A stretch of DNA of 64,000 nucleotides. Source: Pseudomonas viridiflava (GTDB taxonomy: Bacteria; Pseudomonadota; Gammaproteobacteria; Pseudomonadales; Pseudomonadaceae). Location: NCBI RefSeq assembly GCF_900582195.1, contig NZ_UTHA01000221.1, positions 87,915 through 151,914 on the forward strand, read 5' to 3'. Positions within the stretch are counted from its first letter, which is position 1. Each line of letters begins with the position of its first letter. Both the position numbers and the translations under genes were made by a program. A model generated the notes under the pieces. It did not search any database and had not been told where the DNA came from. It saw only the letters and a program-made list of their open reading frames with translations. This document shows positions 16,003 through 28,000 of the stretch, piece by piece.

Positions 16003-19000
16003 ATGACCGACGCGTTCGAACTCCCCAGCACCCTGGTCCAAGCCCTCCAGCGCCGCGCGGCCCTGACCCCGGATCAACTGGCTTTGCGTTTTCTTGCCGA
16101 AAGCGAAGAGCAGGCTGTGGTACTCAGTTATCGCGAACTGGATGAACGCGCGCGCACCATTGCCGCCGCTCTGCAAGCCGAGGCGGCGTTCGGTGATCGC
16201 GCGGTGCTGCTGTTCCCGAGCGGCCCGGACTACGTCGCGGCGTTTTTTGGTTGCCTGTACGCCGGCGTGATCGCGGTGCCGGCTTATCCGCCGGAATCTG
16301 CGCGTCGTCACCATCAGGAGCGTTTGTTGTCGATCGTCGCCGACGCCGAACCGCGTCTGCTGCTGACCAGCGCCGACTTGCGCGATGCCTTGCAGCAGAT
16401 CGAGGGCGCGCCACCGCTGCTGTGCGTCGATACCCTCGACAACTCGCTGGCAGACCAATGGGTTGAACCGGTCCTGCCGCAAGACCACATCGCCTTCCTG
16501 CAATACACCTCCGGCTCCACCGCGCTGCCCAAAGGCGTGCAAGTCAGCCACGGCAATCTGGTCGCCAACGAACTGTTGATCCGCCATGGTTTCGGTATCG
16601 ATGTGAACCCGGACGACGTCATCGTCAGCTGGCTGCCGCTGTATCACGACATGGGTTTGATCGGTGGCTTGCTGCAGCCGATTTTCAGCGGCGTACCGTG
16701 CATCCTGATGTCGCCGGCGTATTTCCTCGGCCGGCCATTGCGCTGGCTGGAAGCGATCAGCGAGTACGGCGGGACCATCAGCGGCGGGCCGGACTTTGCC
16801 TATCGCTTGTGCAGCGAGCGGGTCAGCGAATCGGCGCTTGAGCGTCTCGATCTGAGCCGTTGGCGCGTGGCGTATTCCGGCTCCGAGCCGATCCGTCTCG
16901 ACACCCTTGAACGCTTCGCCGAGAAGTTCGCGGCGAGCGGTTTCAGCGCAGACAATTTCATGGCTTCGTACGGTCTGGCCGAGGCGACGCTGTTCGTCGC
17001 CGGCACCCCGCGCGGCACCGGCATCCCGGCACTGCGAGTGGACGATCAGGCGCTGGCGCAAAATCGCGCGGAGCCGGGCGAAGGCAGCCCGATCATGAGT
17101 TGCGGCATCAGCCAGCCCGAGCATGCGGTGCTGATCGTCGAACCAAACTCCCTCGAAGAACTGGCCGATAACGCTGTCGGCGAAGTCTGGGCCGCCGGCC
17201 CGAGCATCGCCCTAGGGTACTGGCGCAATCCCGAAGCCAGCGCCAAGACTTTCGTGCAGCACGCCGGCCGCACTTGGCTACGTACCGGTGACTTGGGCTT
17301 CATGCGTGCAGGCGAGCTATTCATCACCGGTCGCCTGAAGGACATGCTGATCGTGCGCGGCCACAACCTGTATCCGCAGGACATCGAAAGGACTGTCGAG
17401 AACCAAGTGGAGGTGGTGCGCAAGGGCCGCGTCGCCGCGTTCGCCGTCAATCAGGATGGCGAGGAGGGCATCGGCATCGCGGCAGAAATAAGCCGCAGCG
17501 TGCAGAAAATCCTGCCGCCGGAGGCGTTGATCAAAGCCATACGCCAAGCGGTGGCCGAGGCTTATCAGCAAGCGCCGAGCGTGGTGGTGTTGCTCAACCC
17601 GGGCGCGCTGCCGAAAACCTCCAGCGGAAAGTTGCAACGTTCGGCGTGCCGCAATCGTCTGGCCGATGGCAGCCTCGACAGCTACGCAGTATTCCCGACG
17701 ACGGCATCCGAAAGCCAAGAGGCAATCACCAGCGCATCCGAACTTGAAGCCCTGATCGCGAAAATCTGGGCCGAGCAACTCAACGTGAAACAGGTCAACG
17801 CCGACGACCACTTCTTCCTGCTCGGCGGTAACTCGATCGCCGCCACCCAAGTCATCGCCCGGGTTCGCGAAGAACTCGCTCTAGAGTTGAATCTGCGCCT
17901 GCTGTTCGAAGCACCTACCCTGTCTGCATTCGCTGCTGCCGTGGCGCAACAGCAGCAGGACGGCGGCAGCGCGCAAGGCGCAATCACCGCACTGTCGCGC
18001 AGCGAGCCGATGCCGCAATCGCTGGCACAAAATCGTCTGTGGATCACCTGGCAACTCGACCCGCAGAGCAGCGCCTACAACATTCCCGGTGCCCTGCGTC
18101 TGCGCGGCGAACTCGACGAAGACGCCTTGCGTGCAAGCTTCCAGCAACTGATCGAACGCCACGAATCCCTGCGCACACGTTTCTTCGAACGCGACGGCGT
18201 GGCCCTGCAACAAATCGATGCCACCGCTGAATTCAACCTGCAACTGATCGACATCAGCGATCTGCCAGCGCATGAGCGCGAAGCCCGCGCTCTGCAGATT
18301 CGCGAAGACGAAGCACGCACTCAGTTCGACCTGGAGAAAGGTCCGCTGCTGTGGGTGACGCTGGTGCGCCTCGATGACGAAGATCACCAACTGCTGGTGA
18401 CGATGCACCACATCATCGCCGACGGCTGGTCGCTGAATGTATTGATCGACGAATTCTCGCGCCTGTACGCCGCCGCTTCGCAAGGCACGACGGTCAGTCT
18501 CACGCCGCTGCCAACCCAATACGCCGACTACGGCAACTGGCAGCGTCAATGGCTTGCGCAAGGCGAGGGCGAGCGGCAACTGGCGTACTGGAAAGCGCAG
18601 TTGGGCGAAGAACATCCGGCGCTGGAACTGGCCACCGATTACCCACGGTCGGCCAAGAAAATTCACAGCGCCGCGCGCCACACCGTGCGTCTCGGCGCCA
18701 GCCTCAGCGATGCGATCCGCAACACGGCGCAGGCGCACCAGTCGACGCCGTTCATGCTGCTGCTCTCGGCACTCCAGAGCCTTCTGCATCGCTACAGCGG
18801 TCAGCGTGACATCCGCATCGGCGTACCCAACGCCAACCGTCCGCGCCTGGAAACCCAGGGCCTGATCGGCTTCTTCATCAACACCCAAGTGCTGCGTGCA
18901 AAGATCGATTCGCGCCTGTCATTCGTTGCGCTGTTGGCCCAGACCCGCAACGCCGCACTCGGTGCCCAGGCGAATCAGGATCTGCCCTTCGAACAACTCC

Positions 19001-22000
19001 TCGAAGCGTTCCCGCAGGCCCGTGAGCAAGGCCTGTTCCAGGTCATGTTCAACCACCAGCAACGCGATCTGAGTGCGCTCAAGCGTCTGCCGGGACTGCT
19101 CGCCGAAGAACTGCCGTGGCACAGCCGCGAAGCCAAGTTCGACCTGCAACTGCACAGCGAAGAAGACCGTAACGGTCGCCTGACGCTGTCATTCGACTAC
19201 GCCAGCGAACTGTTCGACGCCACGACTATCGAGCGTCTTGCCGAACACTTCAGCAACCTGTTGCGCGACGTCTGCGAACACCCGGAACACGCCATCGGTG
19301 ACCTGCAACTGCTCACCGTCGGCGAGCACGATCAGCAAAAAAACTGGGGCGTTGCACCCTGCACCCCGGCGCAACAATGGCTGCCGGAACTGCTCAACGA
19401 ACAGGCGCGTCAGACCCCGGAACGCACCGCGCTGGTGTGGGAGGGCGGCAGCCTCGACTTCGCTGAACTGCACACACAAGCCAACCGTCTCGCCCATTAC
19501 CTGCGCGACAAAGGCGTTGGCCCGGATGTCTGCGTGGCCATCGCCGCCGAGCGTTCGCCGCAACTGCTGATCGGTTTGCTGGCGATCATCAAGGCCGGTG
19601 GCGCCTACGTGCCGCTGGACCCGGATTACCCGACGGATCGTCTGGCCTACATGCTCAGTGACAGCGGCGTCGAATTGCTCCTGACCCAGACTGAATTGCT
19701 CGAGCGCTTGCCGGCCAGCGACGGCGTCAGTGTCATCGCCATGGATGCGCTACACCTGGAAAACTGGCCGAGCCAGGCACCGGGTCTGCACCTGCACGGC
19801 GACAACCTCGCGTATGTGATTTACACCTCGGGTTCCACCGGCCAACCGAAAGGCGTCGGCAACACTCACGCCGCTTTGGCCGAACGCCTGCAATGGATGC
19901 AGAGCGCTTACGCCCTCAATGAAACCGATGTGCTGATGCAAAAGGCACCGATCAGTTTCGACGTGTCGGTGTGGGAATGCTTCTGGCCATTGATCACTGG
20001 CGCACGCCTGCTGATCGCCGGCCCCGGTGAACACCGCGATCCGCATCGCATTGCGCAGCTTGTGCAAACGTACGGCGTGACCACGCTGCACTTTGTGCCG
20101 CCGCTGCTCTCGCTGTTCATCGACGAGCCGCTGAGCGCCGAATGCACCAGCCTGCGCCGGCTCTTCTCCGGCGGCGAAGCGCTGCCCGCCGAACTGCGCA
20201 ACCGCGTCCTCGCGCAACTGCCGGCGGTGCAATTGCACAACCGTTACGGCCCGACCGAAACCGCAATCAACGTCACTCACTGGCATTGCACCACCGCCGA
20301 TGGCGAGCGCTCGCCGATTGGCCGTCCGCTGGGCAATGTGATTTGCCGCGTGCTCGACGCCGATCTCAATCCAGCGCCGGCCGGTATGCCGGGTGAGCTG
20401 TGCATCAGCGGTATCGGTCTGGCTCGGGGTTACCTCGGTCGTCCATCGTTGACCGCAGAGCGTTTTGTCGTCGATCCGCTGGGCGAGCAGGGCGCACGTT
20501 TGTACCGCACCGGCGACCGCGCACGCTGGACCGCCGATGGCGTGATCGAATACCTCGGCCGTCTCGATCAGCAGGTCAAACTGCGTGGCTTCCGCGTCGA
20601 ACCGGAAGAAATCGAAGCGCGTCTGCTCGCCCAGGACGGCGTCGCTCAAGCCGTGGTGCTGGTGCGCGAAACGGCTGCCGGCGCACAGCTGATCGGCTAC
20701 TTCACCGCGACTGATGCCAGTGAAAATCCTGACGAGCAAAGTGCTCGCCTGAAAGCCGCGCTGGCCGCCGAGCTGCCGGAATATATGGTCCCGGCGCAAC
20801 TGATGCGTCTGGATGAAATGCCCCTGAGCCCGAGCGGCAAACTCGACCGCCGCGCCTTGCCCGAGCCGCAATGGCAAGTGCGCGAACACGTCGAACCGGT
20901 GACTGAATTGCAGCAGCAAATCGCCGCGATCTGGCGCGAAGTACTCGGCCTGACCCAAGTCGGCCTGCGCGACGACTTCTTCGCCCTCGGCGGTCACTCG
21001 CTGCTGGCCACGCAAATCATCTCGCGCAGCCGTCAGGCCTGCGACGTCGAACTGCCGTTGCGCGCCTTGTTTGAGCACAGTGAACTGGGTGACTTTGCCG
21101 AACAGATCCGCCTGATCCAGGCCAGCGGCCGCACCAACAAACAGCCGCCAATCGACAAGGTTGATCGCAGCAAATCGGTGCCGTTGTCCTACTCGCAACA
21201 GCGCATGTGGTTCCTCTGGCAGATGGAACCGGACAGCCCGGCGTACAACGTCGGTGGCATGGCGCGTCTGCGTGGCGTGTTGCATGTCGAGCGTTTCGAG
21301 GCGGCGTTGCAAGCGCTGATCCTGCGCCACGAAACCCTGCGCACCACATTCCCGAGTGTCGACGGCGTCGCCCGTCAGCAGGTGCATGCCGAGACCGGCG
21401 TGCGCATGGGCTGGAAGGACTTCTCCAGATTTGCCGCCGATGTGCGTGAGCAAAAGGTTCAGCAACTGGCCGATGAAGAAGCGCATTTGCCGTTCGACCT
21501 GGAAACCGGCCCGCTGCTGCGCGCCTGCCTGGTGAAAACCGCCGAGCAGGAGCATTACTTCGTTCTGACCCTGCACCACATCGTCACGGAAGGCTGGGCG
21601 ATGGACATTTTCGCCCGCGAACTCAGCGCTCTGTACGAAGCGTTTGTCGACGACCGCGATTCGCCGCTGCAACCGTTGCCGGTGCAATACCTTGACTACA
21701 GCGTCTGGCAGCGCAACTGGCTGGAATCCGGTGAGCGTCAGCGTCAACTCGACTACTGGACCGCACAACTCGGCCGTGAACATCCGCTGCTGGAATTGCC
21801 GGGCGACCGTCCGCGTCCGCCGGTACAGAGCCATCAGGGCGAACTGTTCCGCTTTGATCTGAGCGACGACCTCGCCGCGCGGGTTCGTGCGTTCAACGCG
21901 CAAAACGGTCTGACCCTGTTCATGACCATGACCGCCGCGCTCGCCACATTGCTTTACCGCTACAGCGGCCAGACCGATCTGCGCATCGGCGCACCGGTGG

Positions 22001-25000
22001 CCAACCGTATTCGCCCGGAAAGCGAAGGGCTGATCGGTGCGTTCCTCAACACCCAAGTATTGCGTTGCCAGCTCGACGGCATGATGTCGGTCGGTGAACT
22101 GTTCGAGCAGGTGCGTCACACCGTGATCGAAGGCCAGTCCCATCAGGACCTGCCGTTCGATCATCTGGTTGAAGCCTTGCAACCGCCGCGCAGTGCCGCG
22201 TACAACCCGCTGTTCCAGGTGATGTGCAACGTGCAGCGCTGGGAGTTCCAGCAGAGCCGCATGCTTGCCGGCATGACCGTCGAGTACCTGGCCAACGATG
22301 CGCGGGCGACCAAGTTCGACCTCAATCTGGAAGTCACCGACCTCGACCATCGCCTCGGTTGCTGCCTGACTTACAGCACCGATCTGTTCGACGAGCCGAC
22401 CATCGCGCGCATGGCCAGACATTGGCGCAACTTGCTTGAAGCATTGATCGCCGATCCGCAACAACGCCTCAGCGAATTGCCGCTGCTCGACCAGCCTGAG
22501 CAACAGCAACTGCTCGACAATCTTGGCATCGAGCCGGGCGAGCATCGTCTCGACCAGTGCATCCACCACCTGTTCGGCGAACAGGCGCTGGCGCGCAAAG
22601 ACGCGCCGGCCCTGACCTTCGCCGGGCAAACCCTGAGCTACGCCGAACTCGACGCCCGCGCCAATCGTCTGGCCTGGGCCCTGCGTGAGCGTGGCGTCGG
22701 CCCGCAAGTGCGGGTGGGTCTGGCGCTGGAGCGTTCGCTGGAGATGGTCATTGGCTTGCTGGCGATTCTCAAAGCCGGTGGCGCGTATGTGCCGCTGGAC
22801 CCGGAATACCCGCTCGACCGGTTGCATTACATGATCGAAGACAGCCGCATCGGCCTGCTGCTCAGTGATCGCGCGATGTTCAACGCTCTTGGCGATCTAC
22901 CGCCAAGCGTGGCGCGCTGGTGCCTGGAGGAGGACAGCGCGGCACTCGCTGCTTATCCGGCCACTGAGCTGCCGTTTATCAGCCTCCCACAGCATCAGGC
23001 GTACCTGATTTACACCTCGGGCTCGACTGGCAAGCCGAAAGGCGTGGTGGTCTCCCACGGCGAAATCGCCATGCACTGCCAAGCGGTGATCGAGCGTTTC
23101 GGCATGCGCCCGGATGACTGCGAACTGCACTTCTATTCGATCAACTTCGACGCCGCCACCGAACGTCTGCTGGTGCCGTTGCTCAGCGGTGCGCAGGTGG
23201 TGTTGCGTGCGCAGGGTCAGTGGGACGCGGAAGACATCTGCGGTTTGATCCGCACGCATAAAGTCAACGTGCTCGGTTTCACCCCGAGCTACGGCAGCCA
23301 GTTGGCGCAGTTCCTCTCGACGCAAAACGAAATCCTCCCGGTACGGATGATCATCACCGGTGGCGAAGCATTGACCGGTGAACACCTGCAACGGATTCGC
23401 GCGGCGTTAAAACCAGCGATGTTCTTCAACGCCTACGGCCCGACCGAAACCGTGGTCATGCCACTGGCCAGTCTGGCGCCGGAGGTGCTGGAGGAAGGCG
23501 CTGGCAGTGTGCCGATCGGCAGCGTGATTGGTGCGCGTGTCGCCTACATTCTCGACGCCGATCTGGCGCTGGTGCCGCAAGGTGCGACCGGTGAATTGTT
23601 CGTCGGTGGCGCCGGTCTGGCCCAGGCCTATCACGACCGTCCGGGCATTACCGCCGAACGTTTTGTCGCCGACCCGTTTGCCACCGATGGCGGGCGTATG
23701 TATCGCACCGGCGATCTGGTGCGCCAGCGCGCAGATGGTTTGGTGGAATACCTGGGGCGAATCGACCATCAGGTGAAGATCCGTGGTTTCCGTATCGAAC
23801 TCGGCGAAATCGAAACCCGTCTGCTCGATCATGACTCGATCCGCGAAGCGGTGGTGCTCGCACTCGATGCGCCAAGCGGAAAGCAATTGGTCGGTTACCT
23901 CGTCACTGAAGTCGCCGAACAAAACGAAGCCAGACAGGCTGAACTGCGTGACGCTCTCAAGGTGCACCTCAAGGCACAATTGCCGGATTACATGGTGCCG
24001 ACGCACCTGATTCTGCTGGCGAGCATGCCGCTCACCGCCAACGGCAAACTCGACCGCCGTGCCTTGCCGGCGCCGGACCCTGAATTGAATCGTCAGGACT
24101 ACGTCGCGCCAAGCAACGACATGGAACAGACCCTGGCGCAGATCTGGTGCGAGGTGCTCAACGTCGAACAGGTCGGCCTCAACGACAACTTCTTTGAGCT
24201 GGGCGGCGATTCGATTCTGTCGATTCAAGTAGTCAGCCGCGCACGGCAGCAGGGCATTCATTTCAGCCCGCGTGATCTGTTCCAGCACCAGACTGTGCAG
24301 ACACTGGCCGCTGTGGCCAGCCGCACCGAGCAGGTGACGGCCGAGCAGGGCCTGGTGGCTGGCGAATCGGCCCTGACGCCGATTCAGCATTGGTTCTTCG
24401 ACACGGAAATCCCTGAACGTCAGCACTGGAACCAGGCGTTGTTGCTGGAGCCAACTGTGGCGATGGAACCGCATCGTCTGGAGCAGGCGCTGCTGGCGGT
24501 GATCGAGCAGCATGATGCCCTGCGTCTGCGCTTCACCGAGGCCAATGCTGAGTGGCAAGCCACGCATCAACCGGTGTCCGACGTTGCTGTTCTCTGGCAA
24601 GTACGCGTCGCGTCGATGGACAAGTGCGAAGCGCTGTTCGCTGATGCCCAACGCAGCTTGAATCTTGCGCAAGGTCCGTTGTTGCGCGCCTTGCTGGTCG
24701 ACGGCCCTGAAGGTCAGCAACGCCTGTTTATCGCGATCCATCACTTGGTGGTCGATGGCGTGTCGTGGCGCGTATTGCTCGATGATCTGCAAACCGTGTA
24801 TCGCCAACTCGACGCCGAACAAGCAGTAAAACTGCCGGCGAAAACCAGCGCTTTCAAGGACTGGACGGCACGCCTGCAAGCCTACGCCGGCAGCGAATCC
24901 CTGCGCGAAGAACTCGACTGGTGGCAGACCCAACTGGCCGGTCCGAGCGCCGATCTGCCGTGCGAGAACCCGCAGGGCGGCCAGCAGAATCGTCACGCAC

Positions 25001-28000
25001 AAACCGTTAGCGTGCGTCTCGATGCCGAGTACACCAGGCAACTGCTGCAACAGGCGCCAAGTGTCTACCGCACGCAGGTCAACGACCTGCTGCTGACCGC
25101 GCTGGCTCGCGTGCTGTGCCGCTGGAGCGGTCAGCCGTCGGCGCTGATTCAACTGGAAGGCCACGGTCGCGAAACCCTGTTCGACGAGATCGATCTGACT
25201 CGAACCGTCGGCTGGTTCACCAGCGCTTATCCGTTGCGCCTGACCCCGCACAACATCGAAGAAGCTGCGGGGCAGGGCGCTTCGATCAAGGCAATCAAGG
25301 AGCAATTGCGCGCCGTGCCGCACAAAGGTCTGGGCTACGGCGTGCTGCGTTATCTCGCCGATGACCTCAGCCAGCGCAGCATGGCCGCACTGCCGCAGGC
25401 GCCGGTCACGTTCAACTACCTCGGTCAGTTCGATCAGAGTTTTGGCAGCGATGCGCTGTTCCGTCCGCTCGATGAGCCGGTCGGTGCCGCCCACGATCCG
25501 CACGCGCCATTGCCGAACGAACTGAGCATCGACAGTCAGGTCTACGGCGGTGAATTGCTGCTGCGCTGGACCTTCAGCGGCGAGCGTTACGAGGCGCAAA
25601 CCATCAACGATCTGGCCGACGCCTACCTCGGTGAACTGCAAAGCCTGATCGCCCATTGCCTGCAAGACGAGGCCGGTGGCCTGACGCCGTCGGACTTCCC
25701 GCTGGCCAGACTGACTCAGGCGCAACTCGATGCCTTGCCGGTGCCGGCCGCGCACATCGAAGACGTCTATCCGCTGACGCCAATGCAGGAAGGCATGTTG
25801 CTGCACACCTTGCTCGAGCCGGGGACCGGTCTGTACTACATGCAGGATCGTTACCGCATCAACAGCGAACTCGACCCCGAGCGTTTTGCCCAGGCGTGGC
25901 AAGCGGTGATCGCCCGCCATGAGGCACTGCGCGCGTCGTTCTGCTGGAACGTCGGCGAAGACATGCTGCAAGTGATTCACGCCCCGGGTCGCACGCCGAT
26001 CGAATATCTGGACTGGAGCGCTATCGCTGAAATCGAGCAGGAACCGCAGCTGCAAGCGCTGCTGAAGAGCGAGCGCGAGGCTGGGTTCGATCTGCTCAAT
26101 CAGGCGCCGTTCCACCTGCGTCTGATCAAGGTCGGTGCGGCGCGTTACTGGTTCATGATGAGCAACCACCACATCCTTATCGATGCCTGGTGCCGTTCGT
26201 TGCTGATGAACGACTTCTTCGAAATCTACACCGCCCTGGGTGAGGGGCGCGAAGCGCAACTCGCCGTGCCGCCGCGTTATCGCGATTACATCGGCTGGCT
26301 GCAACGCCAGAGCCTGGCCGACGCGCGGCAGTGGTGGCAGCAGAATCTGCGCGGGTTCGAGCGCACCACACCGATTCCGAGCGACCGGCCGTTCCTGCGC
26401 GAACACGCCGGTGAAAGCGGTGGCATGATCGTCGGCGATCGCTACACCCGCCTCAATGTCGAGGACGGAGCGCGTCTGCGCGAATTGGCGCAGGCCCATC
26501 AACTGACCATCAACACTTTCGCCCAAGCGGCGTGGGCTTTGGTGCTGCGGCGCATGAGCGGCGATCGCGACGTGCTCTTCGGTGTGACCGTGGCCGGGCG
26601 CCCGGTGGACATGCCGGAAATGCAACGCACCGTCGGCCTGTTCATCAACAGCATCGCGCTGCGGGTGCAGATGCCGGCTGATGATGAGCGCAGCAGCGTG
26701 CGTCAGTGGCTCAGTGGTTTGCTCGACAACAACATGCAGTTGCGCGAGTACGAATACCTGCCGCTGGTGAACATTCAGGAACAGAGCGAACTGCCGAAAG
26801 GCCAGCCGCTGTTCGACAGCCTGTTCGTCTTCGAAAACGCCCCGGTGGAAGTCTCGGTGCTCGATCGTGCGCAGAGCCTCAACGCGACCTCGGATTCCGG
26901 CCGTACCCACACCAACTTCCCGCTGACGGCGGTGTGTTACCCGGGCGATGACCTTGGTTTGCACCTGTCGTATGACCAGCGTTACTTCGACGAATCGACC
27001 ATCGAGCGCATGCTCGGCGAGTTCAAACGTCTGCTGCTGGCGCTGGTCGATGGCTTCCATGGCGACATGGCTGACTTGCCGCTGCTGGGCGTCGAGGAAC
27101 AGGACTTCCTGCTCCACGGTTGCAACCAGAGTGCGCATGAATATCCGCTGGAACAGAGCTACGTTGCGCTGTTCGAAGCGCAGGTTGCCGCGCATCCGCA
27201 ACGCATCGCCGCCACGTGCCTGGATCAGCGACAGAGCTACGCCGAACTGAACCAGATTGCCAACCGCCTCGGTCATGCCCTGGTCGCGGCCGGTGTGCAG
27301 ATGGATCAACCGGTAGCCTTGCTCGCCGAACGTAACCTTGATCTGCTCGGCATGATCATTGGTAGCTTCAAGGCTGGCGCGGGTTATCTGCCGCTGGATC
27401 CGGGCCTGCCGAGTCAACGTCTGCAACGCATCATCGAACTGAGCCGCACGCCGGTGCTGGTGTGCTCCAAAGCATGCCTTGAACAGGCGCAGACTTTGCT
27501 GGATGAGTTCAGCTGCGCCAATCGCCCGCGCTTGCTGGTGTGGGAAGAGATACAAGCGGCGGCGACATCGGCGCAGAACCCGGGGATTTACAGCGGCCCG
27601 GACAACCTCGCTTACGTGATCTATACCTCGGGTTCGACCGGCCTGCCGAAAGGCGTGATGGTCGAGCAGCGCGGCATGCTCAATAACCAGTTGAGCAAGG
27701 TGCCGTACTTGAATTTGAGCGACGCCGACGTGATTGCTCAGACCGCTTCGCAAAGCTTCGACATTTCGGTCTGGCAGTTCCTTGCTGCACCGTTGTTTGG
27801 CGCACGGGTGGACATCGTGCCGAACACCATCGCCCACGATCCGCAAGGGTTGCTGGTGCACGTGCAAGCGCAGGGCATCACCGTGCTGGAGAGCGTGCCG
27901 TCGCTGATTCAGGGCATGCTTGCGACCGATCGTTTGAGCCTCGATGGCTTGCGCTGGATGTTGCCGACTGGCGAGGCAATGCCGCCGGAGCTGGCGCACC

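Noticed and set aside
19400..21000. First amino-acid module of PvdL as a serine module
   Set aside because: Only the first five code positions look like serine; the rest differ, and PvdL architecture and the downstream Dab code agree with the known Glu-Tyr-Dab order.
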